Source of the DNA: Collinsella tanakaei | GTDB lineage: Bacteria > Actinomycetota > Coriobacteriia > Coriobacteriales > Coriobacteriaceae | Reading direction: 5' to 3' | Assembly: GCF_030373545.1 (NCBI RefSeq) | Contig: NZ_JAUDCO010000011.1 | Span: 1 to 48,119 of the forward strand | DNA: 48,119 nt | Shown here: piece after piece, positions 1-8,953 of the stretch | Layout: each line of letters starts with the position of its first letter | How positions within the stretch are numbered: the first letter of the stretch is position 1 | Notes under the pieces: model-generated | Told to the model about the DNA's origin: nothing | Seen by the model: the letters and a program-made list of their open reading frames with translations, nothing else | Database searches by the model: none | Made by a program: the position numbers and the translations under genes

Positions 1-62
1 TAAGCCGGCCAGCGCCGATGGTACTGCGGGGTAAGCCCGTGGGAGAGCAGGGCGCCGCTGAC
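1..62 (+). rRNA. rrf: 5S ribosomal RNA, 3' end only
   Basis: The first about 60 bases match the conserved 3' half of bacterial 5S rRNA: the AAGCCGGCCAGCGCCGATGG segment, then GTACTGCGGGG and GTGGGAGAGCAGGGCGCCGC. The 5' half lies outside the window, so the end of an rRNA operon enters from the left. The exact 3' end cannot be fixed without the 5' partner strand of helix I; it is placed near 60-62. Two terminator hairpins follow directly, as expected. Confidence 0.9.
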
Positions 63-85
63 CGGTGGACGGCGTTTTGTCATAA

Positions 86-120
86 GGTCCGTGTGAGGAA
101 GCTCACACGGACCTTTGGCT
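86..120 (+). terminator. rRNA operon terminator, first hairpin
   Basis: A perfect 12-bp stem (86-97 with 102-113) closes a GAAG tetraloop and is followed by TTTGGCTTTT. It lies about 25 bases after the 5S end and is the likely main terminator of the rRNA operon. Confidence 0.85.
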
Positions 121-124
121 TTTC

Positions 125-146
125 AGGCCCTTCGGGGCCTTTTTTC
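125..146 (+). terminator. rRNA operon terminator, second hairpin
   Basis: AGGCCC (125-130) pairs with GGGCCT (135-140) around a stable TTCG loop and runs into a T tract. With the hairpin at 86-113 it forms a tandem terminator, common after highly transcribed rRNA operons. Confidence 0.85.
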
Positions 147-221
147 GTTTCTGGCATGGAGATGGGATGCGCTCTTCGCTTCTCCACTCGTATGCCCACT
201 CGTTGCGTCACAATGACGTCC

Positions 222-848
222 ATGTTTACCTTGTTTCTCATCGGCAACATAGCTTCTGGAAAATCATCGGCTGCGCGGTACCTTGAGCGGCGCGGTGCGC
301 TTCGCATTGATCTGGATGCTCTTGCCAAACGACTCTATACGCCTGGGTCTCAGGTGGTCAACGATATCGCCGATGCCTTCGGATGGGATATCCTTGACGA
401 GTTCGGTGCATTGCGTACCGACATTCTTGCTCAGCGTGCCTTCGATGTTCCCGAGCATGCCCGTCTGCTCGATTCGATCGTGCATCCCGTTCTGCTTGAA
501 CGGCTGGGCGCGATGCTTCTTCCTTCGAATTGCTGTTCTGTTGTCACGCCGCACTATGAGCTCGCCGTCGTCGAGATCTCTGTTCCCGAGACGTTTACCG
601 ATGCTTTCGGTCTTGCTGATGAGGTGCTTGCCATAACGGCACCCTTTGACGTGAGGCGCGCACGCGCTCTTGCTCGCGGCATGTCTCAGGAGGATTTCGA
701 GGCCCGAGCGCTTTGTCAACCCGATGAGGACACCTTGTGCACGCTTGCTGACACGGTGTTCGATAATTCCGGTGATGAGCACGGGCTCATAGCGTATCTC
801 GATGCTTGGCTCCACGAGCGCGGGCTTCTTCAGGGCGGTGAGCGCTGA
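222..848 (+). CDS. coaE: Dephospho-CoA kinase
   Basis: Likely catalyses the last step of coenzyme A synthesis, the ATP-dependent phosphorylation of the 3'-hydroxyl of dephospho-CoA, in the cytoplasm. The 208-residue product is the usual length. It opens with a P-loop (GNIASGKSS, residues 8-16), then a conserved acidic ID-L-D stretch near 29-32 and an IVHP motif at 87-90 typical of the family. The frame is open back to 18, but this start puts the P-loop at the family's usual distance from the N terminus. A second ATG at 213 is possible. No clear Shine-Dalgarno precedes either. The next gene starts 1 base after the stop, so coaE probably leads an operon with the transglycosylase and uvrB. Confidence 0.85.
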   Translation: MFTLFLIGNIASGKSSAARYLERRGALRIDLDALAKRLYTPGSQVVNDIADAFGWDILDEFGALRTDILAQRAFDVPEHARLLDSIVHPVLLERLGAMLLPSNCCSVVTPHYELAVVEISVPETFTDAFGLADEVLAITAPFDVRRARALARGMSQEDFEARALCQPDEDTLCTLADTVFDNSGDEHGLIAYLDAWLHERGLLQGGER

Positions 849-849
849 T

Positions 850-1431
850 ATGAAGAGACGAGTTCACTTCCTCGCCTGGTACCGCGTATTGCCGCTTCTC
901 ATCGTATTCGCGTTCGGCGCCTTTTCGTGGGTTTACGCCTACGCGCCCGCGCCGCTTTTCCGACTTTTGTATCCCCTCGATTATGAGGAGCAGATTCTTG
1001 AGTCGGCAACGGCGCATGGCATCGATCCCTATCTGGTCTCGGCTGTTATCGACACCGAATCCGGCTGGGATGCGTCCGCTCTTTCGAATAGGGGGGCCTG
1101 TGGGCTTATGCAGCTCATGCCCGAGACCGCTCATGATATGGTTGCCAAGGGTCTCGTCGATGGGTCACGATATGATGCGGACGACCTTACCGATCCGGAG
1201 ACGAATATCGAGATCGGCTGCGCCTACCTTTCCTATTTGACGTCGTATTTCAACGGGGCGACCGATCATGCCGTTGCCGCGTACAATGCCGGCATGGGAA
1301 ATGTCGACTCGTGGACGAGCGAGGGCGCTGACCTTGAGGATGCCATCACCTTCCCTGAAACCCAGGCGTATCTCGCGCGCGTCACGTCCGCCCACGATCG
1401 TTACCAGCAGCTGTATCCAGAAGCCTTTTAG
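850..1431 (+). CDS. Membrane-anchored lytic transglycosylase (SLT domain)
   Basis: Predicted murein lytic transglycosylase that cleaves the MurNAc-GlcNAc bond in peptidoglycan. The 193-residue protein has a hydrophobic anchor at about residues 12-32, then an SLT/goose-lysozyme-like domain. Visible family motifs are the catalytic glutamate E70 in DTESGW, GLMQLMP (85-91) and AAYNAG (143-148). The hydrophobic segment suggests an inner-membrane anchor with the catalytic part outside. The start at 850 follows the coaE stop (846-848) by one base, which supports translational linkage. The exact substrate, and whether it trims glycan during growth or during assembly of a wall-spanning structure, cannot be told from sequence. 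Confidence 0.88.
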   Translation: MKRRVHFLAWYRVLPLLIVFAFGAFSWVYAYAPAPLFRLLYPLDYEEQILESATAHGIDPYLVSAVIDTESGWDASALSNRGACGLMQLMPETAHDMVAKGLVDGSRYDADDLTDPETNIEIGCAYLSYLTSYFNGATDHAVAAYNAGMGNVDSWTSEGADLEDAITFPETQAYLARVTSAHDRYQQLYPEAF

Positions 1432-1448
1432 GGATTTGAGGTGACCGT

Positions 1449-3680
<2,232 letters not shown>

Positions 3681-4047
3681 CGCCGGAGAGGGCCGTCCAG
3701 CGCATCCGAATCGGTTCGTTTTCGCGGATCTGGTCACGACACGCCGATTCCTGTCGGCTCAAGGTCTTGCGCGTGCGTTCTGCGGCAGCCTGAGCTCCCG
3801 TACCGCTTCGCTCTGGCTGCTCGCACGGGGACAGGAACTCGATGACGTGCTCGGATGAAATATAAGGCATTATGAAATTGCTTATCCATCGTCGGGGGCG
3901 TACAGGAATCGTCGTCTCGTGACCACGATTGCGATCATGAGCGCTCCGTGCCCGTCCAAAGCGCGCCGGACGGTGCATAAGGCGATCGAATATCCTGCTC
4001 GTTGGGTCAAAGCATCGCGACAACGCAGCCGTGTGCCGCAGGGCGCC
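3681..4047. other. Intergenic gap between convergent uvrB and FAD oxidoreductase
   Basis: This 367-base gap between convergent genes has no convincing gene. Open frames crossing it lack a ribosome site or family resemblance. It contains an inverted repeat with 9-bp arms: CATAAGGCG at 3974-3982 and its complement at 4042-4050. The arms enclose 59 bases and the right arm overlaps the 3' end of the minus-strand gene. A large hairpin in either transcript or a small RNA is possible but unsupported. No ordinary terminator for uvrB was seen. Confidence 0.5.
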
Positions 4048-5700
4048 TTATGAGATGGTCTGGAGATCGGATATCAGGGCCTCAGCGCAGCGAATGCCGT
4101 CGGTGGCGGCGCTCATGATGCCGCCTGCGTAGCCCGCGCCCTCGCCGCACGGATAGAGACCCGGCGCTCCGATCGCCGCGCAGGCGCGGTCGCGCACAAC
4201 GGTGACAGGAGAGCTCGAGCGCGTCTCGACGCCGGTGAGCACGGCCTCAGGGTTATCGTAGCCGCGCAGACGGCGGCCAAGGGCGGGGATGCCTGCACGG
4301 AGGGTGTCGATGATATGCGCGGGCAGGGTTTCATCGAGAGAGGTCCACGTGACGCCGAGTGCATAGGTCGGCTTGATGCGGCCGCCCGTCGTGCTCGCCC
4401 GGCGCGCGATGAAGTCTCCCACCAGCTGTGCCGGGGCATGGTAGTCTCCGCCTCCGAGTTCGAAAGCGCGGCGTTCGCAGGCGCGTTGCAGCTCGATGCC
4501 GGCGAGGGGATCGGTTCCCGGAAGATCTGCGGGGTTGACGTTCACGAGCAGCGCCGCGTTGGCGTTTCGCCCGGCGCGTGCGTACAGGCTCGCACCGTTG
4601 ACGACCACGCCGCCGGCCTCCGATGCGGCCGCCACGACCTCGCCGCCCGGACACATGCAGAACGTAAAGAGGTTACGGTTGTTGGGAAGGTGCGCCACAA
4701 GCTTGTAAGGCGCTGCTCCCAGAGCGGGATGTCCCGCCGCCCGCCCGTATTGCGCTCGGTCGATATCGGCCTGGAGGTGCTCGATGCGCACGCCCATGGC
4801 GAACGTCTTGCGTTCGAGCGCGAAGCCGCGCCGGCGCAGAAGCTCGAAGACGTCGCGTGCGGAATGGCCGCAGGCGAGAATGACCTGCGAGGTCGCGATG
4901 CGCTCGGTCTTGCCGCCCTGCTCGACGCTCAACGCGCGCGGCGAACCGTCGGCAGCGCGCTCGATGTCGATCATGCGGCAGCGGAAGCGGACCTCGCCGC
5001 CGTGTGCACGAATCTCGTCGACGATATGCGTGACGACGGCGGGCAGGATGTCGGACCCCACATGGGGCTTGGCGTCCCAGAGGATCTCGCGCGGAGCGCC
5101 GGCCTCGACCATGGTCTGGAGGATGAGCCGATGAGCGGGGTTTTTCGTGCCGGTGTTGAGCTTGCCGTCCGAGAAGGTGCCGGCGCCGCCCAAGCCGAAC
5201 TGGATATTGCTTTCGGGGTCGAGCGTGCGGGTGCGCATGAAGCGCTCGATCGTCTCGGTACGCCGCGCTGCGTCATCGCCGCGCTCGATGAGTAGCGGTT
5301 TGAGCCCGGCATGGGCGAGTGTGAGCGCGGCGAAGAGGCCAGCGCACCCGGCGCCAACGACGACAGGCTGCGTGGCGCCTGCTCGCACATGTGCGGCAGA
5401 TGCCGGAAACGCGGGCGCGTCGTCGTCGACGATACGCAGGTTCTTGCGCTGCTCGGCGGGGATGCGTGACAGGACGTCCTGCTCGTTGAGATGCTTGTCA
5501 AGCCCGATACGGGCGCTCAGAACGAAATGGACGTCATGCTTCTTGCGGGCGTCCACTGACTTGCGATGGAGCTCGATACGGGCGATATCAGCCTCTGGGA
5601 GCCCCAGAAGCCGCTTTGCAGCAGCACGGCACACCGCAAGACAGGACGCCTCGGTCGTCGCCTCGTCCAGGTTCGCGCGAATCTGCGAGAGTTCGAGCAT
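4048..5700 (-). CDS. Uncharacterised FAD-dependent dehydrogenase (COG2509-like)
   Basis: A 550-residue flavoprotein. After about 110 residues comes a dinucleotide-binding fold, VVVGAGCAGLFAA (113-125), with an ER motif about 20 residues later (IERGD, 138-142) that should contact the FAD ribose. Near the C terminus, YPCGEGAGYAGGIMSAATDG is the second FAD-contact motif of this family. The N-terminal region before the fold is characteristic of the COG2509 group, whose substrate is not established. No transmembrane segment or signal peptide is apparent. Upstream (5736-5752) an ATGGTACC word occurs twice, 9 bases apart, which may be part of its control region. It is the last of three minus-strand genes but separated by 76 bases, so it may have its own promoter. 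Confidence 0.85.
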   Translation of the reverse strand: MLELSQIRANLDEATTEASCLAVCRAAAKRLLGLPEADIARIELHRKSVDARKKHDVHFVLSARIGLDKHLNEQDVLSRIPAEQRKNLRIVDDDAPAFPASAAHVRAGATQPVVVGAGCAGLFAALTLAHAGLKPLLIERGDDAARRTETIERFMRTRTLDPESNIQFGLGGAGTFSDGKLNTGTKNPAHRLILQTMVEAGAPREILWDAKPHVGSDILPAVVTHIVDEIRAHGGEVRFRCRMIDIERAADGSPRALSVEQGGKTERIATSQVILACGHSARDVFELLRRRGFALERKTFAMGVRIEHLQADIDRAQYGRAAGHPALGAAPYKLVAHLPNNRNLFTFCMCPGGEVVAAASEAGGVVVNGASLYARAGRNANAALLVNVNPADLPGTDPLAGIELQRACERRAFELGGGDYHAPAQLVGDFIARRASTTGGRIKPTYALGVTWTSLDETLPAHIIDTLRAGIPALGRRLRGYDNPEAVLTGVETRSSSPVTVVRDRACAAIGAPGLYPCGEGAGYAGGIMSAATDGIRCAEALISDLQTIS

Positions 5701-5776
5701 GAATCGCCTTTCTGTTGCATCGGTGCCAAGCGGTCATGGTACCGATGGTACCGCATATCGTTTGCTGGGCGCGTGC

Positions 5777-7066
5777 CTACCGTCCTGCACCGGCGCGCAG
5801 GCCGGAAAGCCATGCCCAGGCAAGATTGAACCCGCCGCAGTCGGCATCCATGTCGAGGGCTTCGCCGCAGATGGTCAGCGCCGGGGCGATGTCGGGGCGA
5901 ACCGTGAGGTCGGACAGGGTGACGGCGCTAAAGGGAATGCCGCCGCGCCGCACCTGGGCGCTCGCGTGCTCGGACGTGCCCAGGACCTCGAGGGCAAGGT
6001 GCTTGGCAAGGTGCGCGTAGGCGCCGCAGGTGTGCCCGTCCGGTTCGGCGATGGTGGCGATATACGCGCCGAGTCGGCCGTCGAGCAGGCCGCAAAACCA
6101 GGGGGCAGTCATCTGGGCGGGATCGCCGAAGACGGCGGCGCGCGCTTCGAAAAGTCGCACAAGCTCCGCTTCGCCATAGATGGGAAACAGATCGATCTCC
6201 ACGACATCGCCGGCGGAGCAGCGGCGTGAGAGGTCGAAGACGACGATGCCCGAGATGCCGTACGAGCGGAAGAGGACCTCGCCGTCCTCTGTCCATAACG
6301 GCGCGCCGTCGCGGATGAGGGAGAGCCGACAGTCGACGCGAAGACCGTCGAGATGATCGAATGCGATGGAGCGAGGATCGTGTCGGAGGAAGTCTGCGGG
6401 TCGACAGGCGACGGGGCACAGCACAGGTTCCTCAGCGATATGGGGAAGACCGAACATCTCGGCCATGTGTTCCGACGATCCTCCGCAGGCAATGATGACA
6501 CGGCGCGCGCATACGGTCTCGCGCGTGCGCTCGGCGCAGCGAAGCTCCTTGCGCAGCGCGCGAACAAGAGCTTTGAACTCGGTGATCGGCTTTTTCGGCG
6601 GCGATAGGGGCTTGGTCGGTCTTGAGATCTCGAGACGCCAGCAAGCATCCGCTTCATCGAAGCCGGCACCGACGATATCCGTGCATGTGCGCAGCTCGGC
6701 ATGCGGCGCCACCGCCATGAGCAGGGCGTCGCGCACGGAGTCGGCTCGCTTGCTGTAGGGGTAAAGCCTGCCGTCGACCTCGCAGGTCAAAAGGCCGATC
6801 GAGTCGAAGAAGGCGGCGAGTTCGTCCTCGGGATGTTCGCCCATGACGGTGCGGGCGATGTCGGGATGGCGGTAGCGCGCGGGGTCGAGGTGGGCGTTCG
6901 ACAGATTGCAGCGCCCGTTGCCGGTAGCCAAGATGGGCAGCCCGAGCTCGACATCGCGTTCGATGACGATGACCGAGTCCCCCGCGCGCGCGGCAGCGAT
7001 GGCGGCGGCGAGCCCGGAGGCGCCGCCGCCGACGATCGCGACGTCGTATGTGATGGGTGCGGGCAC
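5777..7066 (-). CDS. HI0933/BaiN-family flavoprotein (NAD(P)/FAD-dependent oxidoreductase)
   Basis: A 429-residue FAD oxidoreductase of the HI0933-like family. The N terminus carries GGGASGL (13-19), followed by the family signature LATGNGRCNLSNAH around residue 46 and a second FAD motif near the C terminus (ICGEALDMDADCGGFNL). The family includes proteins annotated BaiN and aminoacetone oxidase, but the physiological substrate here is unknown. Translation starts at a GTG that directly abuts the TAA of the upstream mrp-like gene (TAAGTG), so the two are almost surely co-translated. An Fe-S carrier beside a flavoprotein may hint at a shared redox role, but that is only context. Confidence 0.85.
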   Translation of the reverse strand: MPAPITYDVAIVGGGASGLAAAIAAARAGDSVIVIERDVELGLPILATGNGRCNLSNAHLDPARYRHPDIARTVMGEHPEDELAAFFDSIGLLTCEVDGRLYPYSKRADSVRDALLMAVAPHAELRTCTDIVGAGFDEADACWRLEISRPTKPLSPPKKPITEFKALVRALRKELRCAERTRETVCARRVIIACGGSSEHMAEMFGLPHIAEEPVLCPVACRPADFLRHDPRSIAFDHLDGLRVDCRLSLIRDGAPLWTEDGEVLFRSYGISGIVVFDLSRRCSAGDVVEIDLFPIYGEAELVRLFEARAAVFGDPAQMTAPWFCGLLDGRLGAYIATIAEPDGHTCGAYAHLAKHLALEVLGTSEHASAQVRRGGIPFSAVTLSDLTVRPDIAPALTICGEALDMDADCGGFNLAWAWLSGLRAGAGR

Positions 7067-7912
7067 TTAGGCCTGCTCGGAGGGCTCGTCGCCCTCATGG
7101 GACTCGACGGCCTTGACCGCGGCGAGCGCGAGCGGCAGGGTGCCGGCCAGAAGCTCGGTCTCGATGGTGCCGGCATCGCAGGCGGCGGCGAGCGCCGGGT
7201 CGATGGGCAGACGGTCGAGAACGGGCAGGCTGTAGGTGGCGGCAACGTCGTCGAGCTTGCTTGCGCCGAAGATCTCGATCGCGCGCCCGCAGTCGGGGCA
7301 CTGCACGTAGCTCATGTTCTCGACGATGCCGAGCACGGGCACGTTCATCTTGTCAGCCATGTTGACCGCCTTGGCGACGATCATGGACACGAGGTCCTGC
7401 GGGCTCGTGACGACGACGATGCCGTCGACCGGCAGAGACTGGAACACGGTGAGCGCGACGTCTCCCGTGCCCGGGGGCATGTCGACGAGCAGGTAGTCGA
7501 GCGGGCCCCAGGAGGTGTCGCTCCAGAACTGCTTGATGGCGCCGGCGATGACCGGGCCGCGCCAGAGCACGGGGTCGGTCTCGTTTTGGAGCAGCAGGTT
7601 GGACGACATGACCTTGACGCCGCCCTCGGAGATCTCGGGCAGCAGCAGCTTGCCCAGGCCGTGGGCGCGGCGATCGCCCATGCCGAACATGCGGGGGATG
7701 GACGGGCCGGTGATGTCGGCGTCGAGGATGCCGACCTTGGCGCCGCCGCGGGCGAGCTCGACGGCAAGCGAACCGGTCACGAGCGACTTGCCGACGCCTC
7801 CCTTGCCGGAGAGTACGGCGATGACGCGCTTGACCTCGGAGAGGTTGTTCTCCTCAAACTGCATCGGGGCGCTCTGCCCGCCGGCAGCCTGGGCGTGTTC
7901 ACAGGTGCTCAT
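7067..7912 (-). CDS. mrp: Mrp/NBP35-type Fe-S cluster carrier ATPase
   Basis: A P-loop ATPase (281 residues) of the Mrp/ApbC/Nbp35 group, which hold and transfer iron-sulphur clusters to target proteins. It shows the deviant Walker A SGKGGVGKS (35-43), switch regions DADITGPSIPR and VDMPPGTGD, and the cluster-binding pair C205-x2-C208 (CPDC). Only one cysteine lies near the N terminus, so it lacks the multi-Cys Nbp35 extension. The start at 7912 follows an AAAGGAT-like ribosome site; the frame stays open far upstream but the residues there have no family likeness. It leads the HI0933-like gene. A -10-like hexamer inside an inverted repeat lies about 70-80 bases upstream. Confidence 0.9.
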   Translation of the reverse strand: MSTCEHAQAAGGQSAPMQFEENNLSEVKRVIAVLSGKGGVGKSLVTGSLAVELARGGAKVGILDADITGPSIPRMFGMGDRRAHGLGKLLLPEISEGGVKVMSSNLLLQNETDPVLWRGPVIAGAIKQFWSDTSWGPLDYLLVDMPPGTGDVALTVFQSLPVDGIVVVTSPQDLVSMIVAKAVNMADKMNVPVLGIVENMSYVQCPDCGRAIEIFGASKLDDVAATYSLPVLDRLPIDPALAAACDAGTIETELLAGTLPLALAAVKAVESHEGDEPSEQA

Positions 7913-7980
7913 GGGATGATCCTTTCGATAGAACCCGGCGCGACGATACCGTGCGCGGCGCCGGGCACTCAATGGTTGGC

Positions 7981-7999
7981 ACGGGTCCATTGTACCCGT
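7981..7999 (-). promoter_or_regulatory. Possible mrp promoter -10 within an inverted repeat
   Basis: On the minus strand a TACAAT hexamer (7994-7989) resembles a -10 box. It sits inside the inverted repeat ACGGGT-N7-ACCCGT (7981-7986 with 7994-7999), so a dimeric regulator could cover it. The matching -35 is weak. Function is inferred. Confidence 0.4.
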
Positions 8000-8064
8000 C
8001 CGCAGCGGGCGATTGCGCGCGGGATGCATCGCGATGGCGGGGCGGACTTTCCCAGTGCACGCTC

Positions 8065-8110
8065 TTGACGGATGCAGGCAGTGTTTGTATGGTGTAGACG
8101 TGTATACAAA
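8065..8110 (+). promoter_or_regulatory. Promoter and operator of the toxin-antitoxin operon
   Basis: TTGACG (8065-8070) and TATGGT (8088-8093), with a 17-base spacer, form a good promoter. The inverted repeat TTTGTAT (8084-8090) / ATACAAA (8104-8110) covers the -10 and the start of transcription. This is where antitoxins of this type usually bind to repress their own operon. The ribosome site AAAGGAGG starts at 8108, partly inside the right arm. Confidence 0.7.
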
Positions 8111-8119
8111 GGAGGAGCC

Positions 8120-8404
8120 ATGGCCACAGCTGTTATTTCCGGTCGGGTTGACGAGCGCATCAAAGAGCGCGCGGATGCGTACCTCCGTGCTGCCGGGCTC
8201 CAGGCGGGAGACGTGATCCGCCAGGTGTGGGAGCGCATCGCCCGTACCGGGGAGATTCCCGTCGACGAGGGGCGTGAGGCAGCTGTCGAAGAAGACCCGC
8301 TTGAGAAGCTCATGGCGCTTCGCGTATCGTTCGGTTCGTCGGAGGAGCTCAAGCACCTTACCGATGAACAGATGAGAGAGATGATTGCGAGCAGATATGC
8401 GTAA
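8120..8404 (+). CDS. RelB/DinJ-like antitoxin of a PIN-domain toxin system
   Basis: A 94-residue protein starting MATAVISGRVDERIKERADAY, the short beta strand plus helix expected of a ribbon-helix-helix antitoxin of the RelB/DinJ type. It would bind DNA as a dimer through the N terminus and neutralise the toxin through its acidic C-terminal part. The start at 8120 has a near-perfect AAAGGAGG site 4-11 bases before it. The gene ends eight bases inside the next one, so the two are translationally coupled. The operator-like inverted repeat upstream fits autoregulation. The identification rests on size, fold signature and partner. Confidence 0.8.
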   Translation: MATAVISGRVDERIKERADAYLRAAGLQAGDVIRQVWERIARTGEIPVDEGREAAVEEDPLEKLMALRVSFGSSEELKHLTDEQMREMIASRYA

Positions 8405-8828
8405 CTTCAACGATCGAACGCTGCTTTTCGATACGAACGTACTGCTCGATGCAATCGTCGAGGGCAGGCCTGAATCCCATGAGGCGTGGGATGTCTTGTG
8501 TCGATGCAACGGCGGCGGGGATTTGGGTATGGTCACCTCGGGTTCCCTTAAGGATGCGTACTATGTGCTCTGCCGTTATGGGAAGGAAGCCGAGGCGCGT
8601 CAGGCGGTCAAGACGCTCATGGAGCTGCTCGTCATCGCGCCGATGGGGGTGGAGGAATGCGAGCTTTCCATCCATTCGAACGAGCCAGATTTTGAGGACG
8701 GGCTCGTGCGGGCATGCGCCGAGCTGAACAACGTCGATTTCATCCTCACGCGTGATGCTGCGGCGTATCGTGCATCCAAGGTGCGCGCGATGACGTGCTC
8801 GAAGTACCTCGAGATCTGCGAAGGGTGA
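8397..8828 (+). CDS. PIN-domain ribonuclease toxin
   Basis: A 143-residue PIN-domain protein, expected to be a metal-dependent RNase toxin. The N terminus carries the first catalytic aspartate in LLFDTNVLLD (D12). Further acidic candidates are D53 (SLKDAYYV), D98/D101 in the typical DFEDG element and D120 in LTRD. These four positions match the acidic quartet of PIN nucleases, so the enzyme looks intact. ATG at 8397 overlaps the antitoxin stop (ATGCGTAA). A PIN toxin with a RelB-like rather than a VapB-like antitoxin is a mixed pairing known in actinobacteria and Firmicutes. The RNA target cannot be inferred. Confidence 0.85.
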   Translation: MRNFNDRTLLFDTNVLLDAIVEGRPESHEAWDVLCRCNGGGDLGMVTSGSLKDAYYVLCRYGKEAEARQAVKTLMELLVIAPMGVEECELSIHSNEPDFEDGLVRACAELNNVDFILTRDAAAYRASKVRAMTCSKYLEICEG

Positions 8829-8888
8829 CGGCGAGGGTGGCACGGCGCAAGGCGGTCGCCCTTCTGTCGGTAGCATAAGGCGGGATAC

Positions 8889-8929
8889 AAGGCGGGGTGC
8901 AGTCCGGATCGTGGACTGCACCCCGCCTT
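8889..8929. terminator. Bidirectional terminator between toxin and flavoprotein genes
   Basis: A perfect 17-bp stem (8889-8905 with 8913-8929) with a 7-base loop. The arms begin with AA and end in TT, so it can act on either strand between the convergent genes. Confidence 0.85.
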
Positions 8930-8953
8930 CCGTGTCGATCGCCCGCTCGGGTC

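Noticed and set aside
18-221. CoaE starting at 18
   Set aside because: This part lies in the 5S rRNA and its terminators, and would add 68 residues before the P-loop.
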